A DNA stretch of 64,000 nucleotides from Sporomusa sphaeroides DSM 2875 (GTDB taxonomy: Bacteria; Bacillota; Negativicutes; Sporomusales; Sporomusaceae): contig NZ_CP146991.1 of assembly GCF_001941975.2 (NCBI RefSeq), positions 3,283,001 through 3,347,000 of the forward strand, in the 5' to 3' direction. The notes beneath the pieces were generated by a model. The model ran no database searches, was not told the DNA's origin, and saw only the letters and a program-made list of their open reading frames with translations. Below, piece by piece: positions 37,372-48,641 of this stretch. Positions within the stretch are counted from its first letter, which is position 1. The number at the start of each line of letters is the position of its first letter. The position numbers were made by a program, and so were the translations under genes.

Positions 37372-38172
37372 TTATTCTTCATAAATCCCTTTACGATGAG
37401 CTTTTAAATAGCCCATGCAGTAATCATCTTTGCCTAACAGCGTCGCGCCGGCGTAAATGACTCCCATCATGCTCTTATCGGTAGGATTCAAAATATAGCC
37501 GTCCATTCCCAGGGTCATAGTCTGAGCCACAAATAACCGGTTCAGCACTTTCCTGTTAGGCAGCCCGTACGACACATTGCTCAGACCGCACATAAAGTGA
37601 ACGTCAGGATAGTTCTGTTTTATCAGCTTGATGGTCTCCAGCACTTCGACTCCTGCTGTCTGCACACTGCTTACCGGTTTTACCAAAGGATCAAAATAGA
37701 TATCGTCATCCTTAACCCCTGCCGCAGTCAGTTTGCGATACAGGCTGTCCACCACCCGCATCCGGTCTGCCGCTGTCTCCGGCATCCCATGATCGTCCAT
37801 GCACAGGGCGACTACTTTGGCTTTATACTTCAGTACCAAGGGCAGGATGGCCTCAAATCTTGGACCCTCGTCGGTAATGGAATTAATCATTGGTGTACCG
37901 TATTTAGCCAAGGCCAAACCGGCTTCCAGCGCCTGCGGGTTGGGGCTGTCGATACAAAGCGGCGCCTGCACGGCTTCCTGAATGGTAGTTACCAGCCACT
38001 GCATATACTCCACTTCATTAAACACCTTATTGCCGCAATTGACGTCAATATAGTTAGCGCCTGCGTCTAATTGCTCCCGGGCCACTTGCTGAATATATTG
38101 GGCATCTTTTCCTTCAACGGCTTCACTGATGGCTTTTCGGCTGGTATTAATCAGTTCTCCTACAATTAGCAC
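37372..38172 (-). CDS. Methyl-THF:corrinoid methyltransferase (MtgA-like)
   Basis: A protein of 266 aa with the same pterin-binding barrel as the protein at 9.5-10.3 kb ('VGELINTSRKA', 'YIDVNCGNKV', 'CIDSPNP', 'CGLSNVSYGLP'). It uses a GTG start at 38172 behind GGAGGTTACATT. It passes the methyl group from the corrinoid protein to tetrahydrofolate during betaine demethylation. It lies 15 bases after the corrinoid gene and 56 bases before mttB1, completing one three-part system. Confidence 0.88.
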   Translation of the reverse strand: MLIVGELINTSRKAISEAVEGKDAQYIQQVAREQLDAGANYIDVNCGNKVFNEVEYMQWLVTTIQEAVQAPLCIDSPNPQALEAGLALAKYGTPMINSITDEGPRFEAILPLVLKYKAKVVALCMDDHGMPETAADRMRVVDSLYRKLTAAGVKDDDIYFDPLVKPVSSVQTAGVEVLETIKLIKQNYPDVHFMCGLSNVSYGLPNRKVLNRLFVAQTMTLGMDGYILNPTDKSMMGVIYAGATLLGKDDYCMGYLKAHRKGIYEE

Positions 38173-38187
38173 AATGTAACCTCCATT

Positions 38188-38826
38188 TTAGTTTTTGGCC
38201 ACAATCTTAGCAGATATTTCCTTGCAAGCCACCGCATCGACACAATAGCCGTCAGCGCCGATTTTTTCGGCAAATTCCGGATATAAGGGAGCGCCGCCAA
38301 CCAGCACCTTCACCTTATCTCTCAAGCCGGCTTCGGTGATGGCATCAATAGTATCCTGCATGGCCATCATGGTAGTGGTAAGAAGCGCGCACATGCCGAC
38401 AATCTGTGGCTTATGCTCCTTGATAGCCTCAACAAAAGCCTCTGGTGTAACATCCACACCCAGGTCCACTACATTGAAGCCGCCGCTTTCCAGCAGCATG
38501 ACTACCAGATTTTTGCCGATATCGTGCAAATCGCCCTTTACCGTGCCCATGACAAAGGTGGATACATTAGCCGAATCCTCCGCCGATAACAGCGGCTTAA
38601 CAATGGTTAACCCTTCAGACAAAGCTTTGGCCGACATCATAACTTCCGGAATAAACATTTCGCCTGCCTTGAACTTGGGCGCAACGATGTCCATGCCGGC
38701 CAGCAAGCCCTTGCTGACGATCTCCATCGGCTTTACACCGGCTGCTATCATCCCCTGGGTAATCGTCTTTACCTCTTCATCATCACCCTGATACACCGCT
38801 TCTGCTAACTTTTCGAAATTGCTCAT
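38188..38826 (-). CDS. Corrinoid protein 1 of the betaine island
   Basis: A protein of 212 aa with a helical cap and a cobalamin domain with 'DLHDIGKNLV' (near residue 105), 'GMCALLTTTMMAM' and 'LVGGAPL'. It differs from corrinoid protein 2 (40.8 kb) at about eleven positions only. The start at 38826 follows a strong TAGGAGG; an in-frame upstream ATG at 39012 would run through the sigma-54 promoter and is rejected. It is the first gene behind the promoter at 38896-38911. Confidence 0.9.
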   Translation of the reverse strand: MSNFEKLAEAVYQGDDEEVKTITQGMIAAGVKPMEIVSKGLLAGMDIVAPKFKAGEMFIPEVMMSAKALSEGLTIVKPLLSAEDSANVSTFVMGTVKGDLHDIGKNLVVMLLESGGFNVVDLGVDVTPEAFVEAIKEHKPQIVGMCALLTTTMMAMQDTIDAITEAGLRDKVKVLVGGAPLYPEFAEKIGADGYCVDAVACKEISAKIVAKN

Positions 38827-38895
38827 ACAATATCTACCTCCTAAAATTTGAATTTTGCTTTCCTTCAGCGTTATTGTGCCGTCACTTTTAACTAT

Positions 38896-38911
38896 TGCAC
38901 AATTCGTGCCA
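38896..38911 (-). promoter_or_regulatory. Sigma-54 promoter of the corrinoid 1-mtgA-mttB1 operon
   Basis: The minus strand reads TGGCACGAATTGTGCA, with GG and GC 12 bases apart. It lies 70 bases before the ATG. The same 16-mer occurs at 41553-41568 and a close variant at 42561-42576. Confidence 0.8.
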
Positions 38912-39147
38912 CCCTTTTTTGCAGGCGATAAAAATAGTGTAAAGAATGGAAATTTTTTAAAATTACTCATTTTTTTCAATAAACTATTCGTAATAAAAGC
39001 ATTTTGGGGCATTTTAGCCGGTAAACCCGGGTGCCTAGATTAACCACTTTCCCTGAAAACCACGAAATCAGTGCCGCGGACCTTCCCTACCGAAAGGATT
39101 CCTTTCACTCAAATACAGGAAAATTACAGCTACTGCTGTCATTATTT

Positions 39148-39240
39148 TTCGAATATTTCAACAAAATAGCACCTTGCTGACTATTGTGAAAAGTAGTGCA
39201 AGGCAGTGAAAGTTTTTCTTTCAGTTGATAGGAATATTTG
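39148..39240 (+). pseudogene. Vestigial copy of the activator gene's upstream region
   Basis: This segment aligns with 42656-42745, the DNA upstream of the RocR-like activator gene. Shared pieces are CGAATATTT, GAAAAG/GCAAAAG and TTTCAGTTGATAGGAA against CTTCAGTTGATAAGAA. The TATAAT-like sequence of the intact copy (TTATAATAAC) is replaced by GCAAGGCAGTG here, and no activator gene follows. It reads as a duplication in which the activator gene was lost. Confidence 0.55.
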
Positions 39241-39340
39241 CAGGCGGTAAAGAAAACACGGCTTGCGCCGAGCCTTTGGCGACGATGGAAGCCGAAGTTG
39301 CCCTTTTAAACACACACAACCTTACATCCTGTGAATCAGC

Positions 39341-39382
39341 AAAAAGAGGCCGCGTTGAACGACAGTCCAACGCGGCCTTTTT
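39341..39382 (-). terminator. Terminator after mttB2
   Basis: GGCCGCGTTG/CAACGCGGCC with a ten-base loop. On the minus strand it is followed by TCTTTTT; the plus side also has TTTTT, so it works in both directions. Confidence 0.85.
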
Positions 39383-39384
39383 GT

Positions 39385-40797
39385 CTAGCCCAGTTTATCA
39401 AGTTCTGCCTGGTTAAGCCCTTTATCTGCGAGATATTTTTTAAGCTCCCGGACAGTAGCCTCAGGCAGTTCCGGTCTTGCGTACGCTGCCAGCATTTTAT
39501 CCATCTTTTTATTGATATTCTGCAGTATTTCTTGGTTTGGATCACCGGTAACAGCCCCTTTAAGGCTGATTTCCGGTAAGAAAGATTCTTTACGGCAATG
39601 CCGCATAGTATGAGTCTGAGTTAAGAAATGACCAGCAATGCCTACGTTATTAATTACATCAATAGCAAGAGTCTCCTCGTTAACCTCTATCCCTTTTAAG
39701 AAACGTCTGACCATACCGATAATCTCAAAATCCGCAATCAGCTTTTCATAACTTATGCAGCTATAACTGTCAACAATACCGGCAGCATGGATAATGATAT
39801 TGGTTTTTGCCCCATGTGCGGCCAACAGTGTGAGCATACTCTCATAACCGGCTTGTATTGACAGCGACTTCGCATCGGTTACAGCACCACCTCCCCGGCA
39901 AGGAAGTCCATAGGCCTTTGCCAGCCGCGCCCCGTACTGATAACATAACGCTCCTTCCGGCGAACCACTGGCAATACTGCCGCTCTTCATATCAGAGGTG
40001 GTGGTTTGGGTTCCGTATACCACAGGTGTGCCTGGATTCATCATCTGAGCGACGGCAATACCGGCCAAAACTTCTGCATTATGCAAGGCCATTGTGCCTG
40101 CCAGGGTTATCGGCGCAGTCGTCCCCGCCATAGCGCAGGCCGCAATAACTGCCGGCTGAGAATACTTAGTAAAGACTAATAAGGTCTCTAACATCGTACG
40201 GTCTAACTGCAGCGGCGTATTAGTATTGACAATGGTCGTCGCCCTGGGCTTATTTACCAAGTCAGCTTTACCAAAAACGATGCCTAACATGTCCATAAGC
40301 GCTTCTACCTCATCGGCTTTGCCTGATCCGGTAACAATGCATTTATCGGAATGCAGCAGTGTAGCGTATAACAAGGCACCGATACCCTGGTCAGCCGGTT
40401 GGACAATCATCCCTCCATTGGCGTTAAAATGGTCGCATTGTTGATAAAGCTTCAAAAACCGGACATAATCCTCCATTTGCGCCGGCCGCTTGCTGCCATC
40501 AAGCTCCAGTACGAGCGGCGGACCATAGGCGGGGAAGCACTCGACGTTATCGCCGCCCACGGTAATATCATACTTGGAATTACGCGCATACATCGCAAAG
40601 GACGACGGAGCCTTGCCAATCCACTCCAGCAGTTGTTCTTCGGTAAAATAAGCCGTTTGCCCGTCAACCTTGATTCCGTTTTTCTGTAAAAGCTCAATTA
40701 CGTCCGGATGAAGAAACTTCATGCCGGTTTTTTCAAGAATTTTCACCGTTGCCAGATGTATCTGCTTTAAGTCTTCCGTCATAGTCGCTACACTCAT
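39385..40797 (-). CDS. MttB-family (non-pyrrolysine) quaternary amine methyltransferase 2
   Basis: A protein of 470 aa, a diverged relative of the protein at 35.9-37.3 kb: 'AYGPPLVLELDGSKRPAQ' (near residue 92), 'NAEVLAGIAVAQMMNPGTPVVYG' region (near 245) and 'QAGYESMLTLLAAHGAKTN' (near 320). There is no internal amber codon. AGGGGG places the start at the ATG at 40797. It is paired with corrinoid protein 2 but has no methyl-THF methyltransferase of its own, so it may share the one at 37.4 kb. The nearby proC remnant hints at proline betaine; that is inference. Confidence 0.84.
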   Translation of the reverse strand: MSVATMTEDLKQIHLATVKILEKTGMKFLHPDVIELLQKNGIKVDGQTAYFTEEQLLEWIGKAPSSFAMYARNSKYDITVGGDNVECFPAYGPPLVLELDGSKRPAQMEDYVRFLKLYQQCDHFNANGGMIVQPADQGIGALLYATLLHSDKCIVTGSGKADEVEALMDMLGIVFGKADLVNKPRATTIVNTNTPLQLDRTMLETLLVFTKYSQPAVIAACAMAGTTAPITLAGTMALHNAEVLAGIAVAQMMNPGTPVVYGTQTTTSDMKSGSIASGSPEGALCYQYGARLAKAYGLPCRGGGAVTDAKSLSIQAGYESMLTLLAAHGAKTNIIIHAAGIVDSYSCISYEKLIADFEIIGMVRRFLKGIEVNEETLAIDVINNVGIAGHFLTQTHTMRHCRKESFLPEISLKGAVTGDPNQEILQNINKKMDKMLAAYARPELPEATVRELKKYLADKGLNQAELDKLG

Positions 40798-40827
40798 GTC
40801 CATCCCCCTATTCTTATCCCTTTTCTG

Positions 40828-41466
40828 TTAGTTACCGGCCACTATCTTAGCAGCCATTTCCTTGCAGGCCACGGCATCGACACAATAGCCGTCAGCCCCG
40901 ATTTTTTCGGCAAACTCCGGATATAAGGGAGCGCCGCCAACCAGCACCTTCACCTTATCTCTCAGGCCGGCTTCGGTGATGGCATCAAGAGTATCCTGCA
41001 TGGCCATCATGGTAGTGGTGAGCAGTGCGCACATGCCGACAATCCGGGGCTTATGCTCCTTAATGGCCGCAACAAAAGCCTCTGGCGTAACATCCACACC
41101 CAGATCTACTACATTGAAGCCGCCGCTTTCCAGCAGCATGACTACCAGGTTTTTGCCGATATCATGTAAATCGCCTTTTACCGTGCCCATGACAAAGGTG
41201 GATACATTGGCCGAATCCTCCGCCGACAACAGCGGCTTGACAATGCTCAGCCCTTCGGATAAGGCTTTGGCCGACATCATAACTTCCGGAATAAACATCT
41301 CTCCGGCCTTGAACTTGGGCGCGACGATGTCCATGCCGGCCAGCAGGCCCTTGCTGACAATCTCCATCGGATTTACCCCGGCTGCTACCATACCCTGGGT
41401 AATTGTCTTTACCGCTAAATCATCACCCTGATACACCGCTTCTGCCAGCTTTTCGAAATTGCTCAT
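40828..41466 (-). CDS. Corrinoid protein 2 of the betaine island
   Basis: A protein of 212 aa, about 95% identical by eye to corrinoid protein 1, with 'DLHDIGKNLV' and 'LVGGAPL' intact. The start at 41466 lies behind the same GGAGGTCGG-type site. Its high similarity to copy 1 points to recent duplication or gene conversion. It is the first gene behind the sigma-54 promoter at 41553-41568 and forms an operon with mttB2. Confidence 0.9.
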   Translation of the reverse strand: MSNFEKLAEAVYQGDDLAVKTITQGMVAAGVNPMEIVSKGLLAGMDIVAPKFKAGEMFIPEVMMSAKALSEGLSIVKPLLSAEDSANVSTFVMGTVKGDLHDIGKNLVVMLLESGGFNVVDLGVDVTPEAFVAAIKEHKPRIVGMCALLTTTMMAMQDTLDAITEAGLRDKVKVLVGGAPLYPEFAEKIGADGYCVDAVACKEMAAKIVAGN

Positions 41467-41552
41467 ACAGTACCGACCTCCTAAAAATTTGGTATTGATT
41501 ATACGCATAATGACACCGGTAAAAACGTGCTTGTGCCACTGCCCATAACTAT

Positions 41553-41568
41553 TGCACAATTCGTGCCA
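41553..41568 (-). promoter_or_regulatory. Sigma-54 promoter of the corrinoid 2-mttB2 operon
   Basis: TGGCACGAATTGTGCA on the minus strand, identical to the site at 38896-38911, 87 bases before the ATG. A further TGGCAC lies in the early transcribed region, as in the variant upstream of proC. Confidence 0.8.
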
Positions 41569-41574
41569 CTTATT

Positions 41575-41600
41575 GATTATGTTGCAAAAATAACATAATC
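41575..41600. promoter_or_regulatory. Inverted repeat, candidate activator site
   Basis: GATTATGTT and AACATAATC form perfect 9-base arms around an 8-base spacer, just upstream of the sigma-54 promoter. A weaker version lies at the same relative place upstream of proC (42583-42607, GAATATGTT/AACGTATTT). It suits a dimeric RocR-like activator. Confidence 0.55.
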
Positions 41601-41609
41601 TCTTTTTCA

Positions 41610-41682
41610 AAAACCAGCAAGACGGGGGACGGTGGTATCGTCTTACCAATTCAAGCAAGACAATGCCACCGCCCCCCGTCTT
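41610..41682 (-). terminator. Long hairpin after the proC remnant
   Basis: AAGACGGGGGACGGTGG (41619-41635) and its near complement (41666-41682) flank about 30 bases; on the minus strand GCTGGTTTTTG follows. It is a probable terminator. Confidence 0.65.
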
Positions 41683-41690
41683 ATAAATAA

Positions 41691-42496
41691 TTATAAATTA
41701 CCCAGCTCTTTGCAACGTGAAACACATGCTTTTATACCCTCTGTTAAGCAACGGTCAAAGCCGAGTTCGTCCATTTTATCAAGCGCTGCAAGCGTTGTTC
41801 CACCCTTCAAGCGGAGCTTATCCTCCAGCATTTCGGCACTCATCCCGGAATTCAGCAGCATCTCTGCACGCCTTTCATGGTTTGCACAAAAAGCCGTAAT
41901 GCAGTATCTTCGTCAAATCCCATATGTACGGCTTCTTTCAAGATAACACGAGTCATATGGTAAAAATAAGCCGGGGCAGATCCATTAATTGGAACCACCT
42001 CACACATAAGCGACTCCGGTATTTCTTCTACAATACCGCAACTTGACAAAAAACATTCAACTGCTTTATAGTCATCATCAGCTACTGTTTCAGCGCGTGA
42101 AACTGCAAAAGCGCCCAATCCCACTTGGGCCGTTAGCGTAGGCATACACCTAATCACTTTACAGTCTTTTCCCAATTGTTCCTGATACCATTTGATGCTG
42201 ACTCCTGCTGCAAGTGAAAGAAAAATAGTGTCTGCAGATAAAGCATTCTTAATTTGCTGCATGATTGAATCGATTACCTGAGGGGTTACAGCAACTACAA
42301 CAACGCGAGCGCTTTTAACCAAATCATCAATTGATGAAAAAACGGTGTACCCCTTTTCCCTAAAATCATCACATACTTTTTGTGAGACATCGAAAATTCC
42401 AATCCGGTTCGGAAAATAAACACCGCTCTTCTCTACCCCTGCAAGCAATGCCTTTACAATATTACCAGCTCCTATACAGCCAACTATTGTACTCAT
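41691..42496 (-). pseudogene. proC: Frameshifted pyrroline-5-carboxylate reductase
   Basis: The first 214 codons are ProC-like: 'CIGAGNIVKALLAG', 'AVTPQVID', 'SLAAGVSIKW', 'RCMPTLTAQVGLG', 'VPINGSAPAYFY'. The reading stops after 'TMKGVQRCC' at 41852. One base out of phase, from about 41878, it continues as AEMLLNSGMSAEMLED, 'LKGGTTLAALDKMDELGF' and ends at 41691, which is the normal ProC C-terminus. A single missing base near 41878 explains this. It is either a true pseudogene or a sequence error. The gene has its own sigma-54 promoter and may serve proline betaine use. Confidence 0.8.
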
Positions 42497-42560
42497 TAAA
42501 ACATCTCCTAAAAAATATTATGTAGTATGACACAACTATCGTGCCATCACCTTTGACTAT

Positions 42561-42576
42561 TGCAAAATTCGTACCA
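42561..42576 (-). promoter_or_regulatory. Sigma-54 promoter of the proC-like gene
   Basis: TGGTACGAATTTTGCA on the minus strand, with GG and GC 12 bases apart, 65 bases before the ATG. It is a variant of the sites upstream of both corrinoid genes, which suggests that one activator serves all three. Confidence 0.75.
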
Positions 42577-42776
42577 GTTTTTGAATATGTTAAAAAGCAA
42601 CGTATTTTTTAGCAAGACAAACTTGTACCGCAACCGGACATGGATAATTTTGTTTTGCGAATATTTAAAATAAATGCAGTTTACTAATTATCGCAAAAGA
42701 TGTTATAATAACTGAAAAAATCCCTTCAGTTGATAAGAACATGTGCCGATCTTTTTATTGACAGGGAGGCCGCTTA

Positions 42777-44246
42777 ATGGTAAAAAAAACGTATGAAGAG
42801 CTGGAGTCTGAAAACCGCTTATTGCATGCCATGTTTGATGTAGTATCCGACGGGGCTTATGCAGTAAGCGTGGATGGCACTGTTCTCTTCTACAACAAAG
42901 CCTTTGAAAAAATGGAGGGGACAACCCGCAGCCAGATGGTGGGAAAAAAAGATTTTGACGTATATCCGGGATTTGAAAACTTCCAGCGGCATGTTGTATG
43001 CAAAAATCCCGAACCATTGCGGGATCAGCATATGACCTATACGTCGATAAGCGGCAAAAAAGTTGATATTGTATATAATTCCTACCCGTTTTTTCAGGAT
43101 GGAAAATTATCTGCCGTCATTTCCATTGGCAGAGATAAGCCCTCCATAAACGAATTAGTTACCATGGTGCTAAATTCATTTAACAGTAAAAAATCTAACA
43201 GAGTCACCAATGGCACCATCTATACGTTGGAAGATATTATCGGCAGCAGTACCGTCATCCGGCAAACCCTGAAACAAGCCCGCAAAATGGCGCAGAGCCA
43301 GTCTACCGTCATGCTTGTGGGGGAAACAGGCACAGGTAAAGAGTTGTTTGCCCAAGGTATACATAACGCCAGTCCTTACAAATCCCGCCCCTTTATTGCC
43401 GTAAACTGCGCCGCAATCCCGGAAACACTGATGGAAAGCCTGATGATGGGAACTGTAAAGGGTGCATTTTCCGGAGCATTGGATACGCCCGGTTTTTTTG
43501 AGCAGGCTGAAAATGGAACTTTATTTTTAGATGAAATAAACTCGCTGTCTATTTCCTTGCAAGCAAAACTGCTAAGATTACTGCAGGATAAAAAAATACG
43601 ACGCCTGGGCGATAATAAAGAACGCAAGATTTCGTGCCGGATAATCAGTGCAACCAATCAGGACTTATTTGCGCTGGCAAAGAGCGGCCTTTTCCGTGAA
43701 GATCTGTTATACCGTTTGACTCCCGTTATTGCGGATATTCCGCCCTTACGTGAGCGGTTAGAGGACATACCGCTGCTGGCAAGAGAATTTGTAGACCGCT
43801 TTAACGATGAACTGGCGCTAAACATAAAAATCATATCCCAGGATTTGATGCAGCTATTTTTATATTACCGCTGGCCGGGAAATGTGCGTGAATTGGAGCA
43901 TATCATTGAAAGCGCGATGAGCCTGGCCGAAAATACAGAAACCATATTATCCAGGGAGCATCTGCCCAGGATGTTAAAAAAGAGACTGATGAGTGATCAA
44001 ACAAAGTCCGGCTCAAGTGATAGTGAAGCAGGTGCCAATAAGTCGCTAGCCGAACTGTTGCGTCAATACGAGAAAGAAACCATTGAAAACGCACTGATAC
44101 TAAAGAATGGGAACGTAAGCCAGTGCGCTATTCAACTGGGAATTACCAGGCAAAATTTGCATTATCACCTCCGCCGGCATGGAATTAAAGCTGTTTTGTA
44201 TAAAGCCCAGTCTGTCGGCGATGCAACAGATTCCCCTGTGCCTTAA
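42777..44246 (+). CDS. RocR-like PAS/sigma-54 activator of the betaine island
   Basis: A protein of 489 aa. A PAS sensor (about residues 8-120) is followed by an AAA+ domain (about 150-385) with Walker A 'GETGTGKE' and 'LFLDEINSL', and a Fis-type HTH (about 430-472, 'NVSQCAIQLGITRQNLHYHL'). The sigma-54 contact loop reads GAFSGA instead of GAFTGA within 'GTVKGAFSGA', the form seen in the RocR group. GGGAGG precedes the ATG. It is divergent from proC and lies beside three sigma-54 promoters, so it is the obvious regulator of the betaine genes. Confidence 0.88.
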   Translation: MVKKTYEELESENRLLHAMFDVVSDGAYAVSVDGTVLFYNKAFEKMEGTTRSQMVGKKDFDVYPGFENFQRHVVCKNPEPLRDQHMTYTSISGKKVDIVYNSYPFFQDGKLSAVISIGRDKPSINELVTMVLNSFNSKKSNRVTNGTIYTLEDIIGSSTVIRQTLKQARKMAQSQSTVMLVGETGTGKELFAQGIHNASPYKSRPFIAVNCAAIPETLMESLMMGTVKGAFSGALDTPGFFEQAENGTLFLDEINSLSISLQAKLLRLLQDKKIRRLGDNKERKISCRIISATNQDLFALAKSGLFREDLLYRLTPVIADIPPLRERLEDIPLLAREFVDRFNDELALNIKIISQDLMQLFLYYRWPGNVRELEHIIESAMSLAENTETILSREHLPRMLKKRLMSDQTKSGSSDSEAGANKSLAELLRQYEKETIENALILKNGNVSQCAIQLGITRQNLHYHLRRHGIKAVLYKAQSVGDATDSPVP

Positions 44247-44251
44247 ACGAA

Positions 44252-44288
44252 AACCGGTTACTGTGGCCGCCAACCACCGTAACCGGTT
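44252..44288 (+). terminator. Hairpin after the activator gene
   Basis: AACCGGTTAC pairs with GTAACCGGTT around a 17-base loop. There is no T-run, so it may be a weak terminator or a stabilising stem. Confidence 0.5.
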
Positions 44289-44301
44289 AATTACACTGCA
44301 A

Positions 44302-44346
44302 CAAAAGCCGCCAGGCGCGAGAGTGGAACTCGCAGCTGGCGGCTTC
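44302..44346 (-). terminator. Terminator of the FliD-like gene
   Basis: AAGCCGCCAG/CTGGCGGCTT with an inner CGAG/CTCG pairing; the minus strand continues TTGTTGC and the plus strand CTTTAA. It lies between convergent genes. Confidence 0.7.
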
Positions 44347-44355
44347 TTTAACATG

Positions 44356-45654
44356 TCATGCCATTATATCAAAAAATAATCCCTTGGCAACGCCGTAGTA
44401 GCCATTGGTAAGACTGGGCAGCGGCAGCAGATTATCCTTATGGATAAGCGCGCTGAAAGCCTTGTTGTAAGTTACACCGGCAATGCCGTCCGAACTGCCT
44501 ACCAGCCGCTGCAAGGAATCCAGATTGTTCGTTGCCGCTTCTGTCAGCCGATTCTCGTTAACGCTGAGCTTGCCGCCGGCACCCACGTCAATCCCCAGTT
44601 GGGACAAAGAACCAGCGGAAAAGCGAATGTTCGCAAATGAACCGGCCAGATTGGAAATAGCTTTTGACGAACCGGCATTGGCTTTCAGATGCTCCACCAC
44701 AGCATTATAGGCGCCGGCAAATTGTTTAACCGCGTTCACCAGCTTACCGGCATCCATCTGATCCGGACTTACCTTAGCCTCGCCGGTTCCGGTCAGGGTA
44801 GCGGAAACGCCCTCGGCCAGTTCAATTTCATTTTTCCCGGAAGTATGGCTAACACCGTTCACACGGTAAACAGCATCCTGCGCCGTCTCCTGGCGCTCTG
44901 TCTGCAACTGCTGCTCCAGCGCTCCGGTCATGGTCACGCTGAAGGCGGTTGCGGCTCCTGTTCCGCTGGTGTAAAGCTGCAGCTGACTTTTACCGTCCTT
45001 TTCCGTGACGCTGGCTTTCAGGCTGCCGCCTGATTCATTGACCTTCTCTGCGATTGACTGCAAGGCCTGCTTGTTGGTCGTGCCGGCAGTGAAATTAAAG
45101 TCAAACTTATAGGTTTTATCACCGCTGTTCAAGGTAAGACTGCTCTTACCGGCAAAAGCTCCCGCACCTTCCGCAGCCAGAGCAGCATAGGCCGTTTTCT
45201 GTCCGCCGGCAAGCTGACTTACCTCCACATTAAAACTGTCACGGCCTGGTGCAAACTTGGACGTCACCGTGACGACCTTGCTGTTATCACTGCCATAGCC
45301 AATTTGGTTGACGGCGCTGTTCAGGCTGGTATTTTTCAGATCATAAGCTGCATCCTTCAATGCTTTCATCGACGAATCAAAGCCGTTGTAAAAGCTTGAC
45401 GCCAGGTTATTGTAATTCTCGACAATCTCTGTGGCCATAGCAAGTTTTTTCTGCCGGTCAGCCAGGATACTGGCCAATTGGTTCCTGCTGTCTGACGCAT
45501 AATCATAAAGCACATCAGACCCGCCGGGCAAGAGGGTGCCTGTGCGGCCTGTCTGACCGTTATTGGCAAAATCCTGCCTTTGCAGCATTGACGCATAAAT
45601 GCCATATTGTCCCCACGAGGTATATTGGTTAGCAACAGAACCGCTCCTAAACAC
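44356..45654 (-). CDS. FliD-like flagellar hook-associated protein 2 homologue
   Basis: A protein of 432 aa. 'KFAPGRDSFNVEVSQLAGGQKTAY' region (near residue 132) and the following beta-rich part resemble the core domain of FliD, the filament cap. The C-terminal part shows a late helix 'NNLDSLQRLVGSSDGIAG'. AAAGGAG places the start at GTG 45654 rather than at the GTG that overlaps the site. No other flagellar gene is in the window, so this is an orphan copy and might be an adhesin or a specialised cap. Confidence 0.6.
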   Translation of the reverse strand: MFRSGSVANQYTSWGQYGIYASMLQRQDFANNGQTGRTGTLLPGGSDVLYDYASDSRNQLASILADRQKKLAMATEIVENYNNLASSFYNGFDSSMKALKDAAYDLKNTSLNSAVNQIGYGSDNSKVVTVTSKFAPGRDSFNVEVSQLAGGQKTAYAALAAEGAGAFAGKSSLTLNSGDKTYKFDFNFTAGTTNKQALQSIAEKVNESGGSLKASVTEKDGKSQLQLYTSGTGAATAFSVTMTGALEQQLQTERQETAQDAVYRVNGVSHTSGKNEIELAEGVSATLTGTGEAKVSPDQMDAGKLVNAVKQFAGAYNAVVEHLKANAGSSKAISNLAGSFANIRFSAGSLSQLGIDVGAGGKLSVNENRLTEAATNNLDSLQRLVGSSDGIAGVTYNKAFSALIHKDNLLPLPSLTNGYYGVAKGLFFDIMA

Positions 45655-45974
45655 GCTGCTCACTCCTTTGCACCCGGACGTTCATCCCTGATTCGCCTTC
45701 TGCTGTGTTTGGACACGCCTTCCTTACTTTTTTTGTACCACAATCCCCCGAGTTTTGCAAGAAAATCTTGTAAATTGCTAAACCTTAAAGGTGAAGTTCT
45801 TTAATGAGGAATGAGATAAGCAACTAAAACAGCCTGAGGCAATCCAAAGCGGATCATCCCAGGCTGTTTCCTGTTAAATTATTTTCTGTCGCCTGCTTCC
45901 CCGGCAGCAGCCGCTGGTAATGGGAAGCTTCGTTGTCCGGCTGTTTAGCAGTTGGTTACAGCACCCAACCAGAC
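45655..45974. other. Gap between katG and the FliD-like gene
   Basis: This stretch of 320 bases has no gene I can support. It contains the katG terminator at 45827-45869. I see no clear sigma-28 promoter for the FliD-like gene. Confidence 0.5.
45827..45869 (-). terminator. Terminator of katG
   Basis: AAACAGCCTG pairs with CAGGCTGTTT, with TTAGTT following on the minus strand. Confidence 0.7.
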
Positions 45975-48610
<2,636 letters not shown>

Positions 48611-48641
48611 TATAATCCCTGCGTTTCTCTCTTGTTAACAA

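Noticed and set aside
39225-39416. Plus-strand ORF of 63 codons beside the ghost activator promoter
   Set aside because: It runs through the mttB2 terminator and has no ribosome site; no match to the activator protein is visible.
35915-40797. Pyrrolysine-type MttB genes
   Set aside because: Both frames are continuous with no in-frame amber codon at the expected place, so they are non-pyrrolysine family members.
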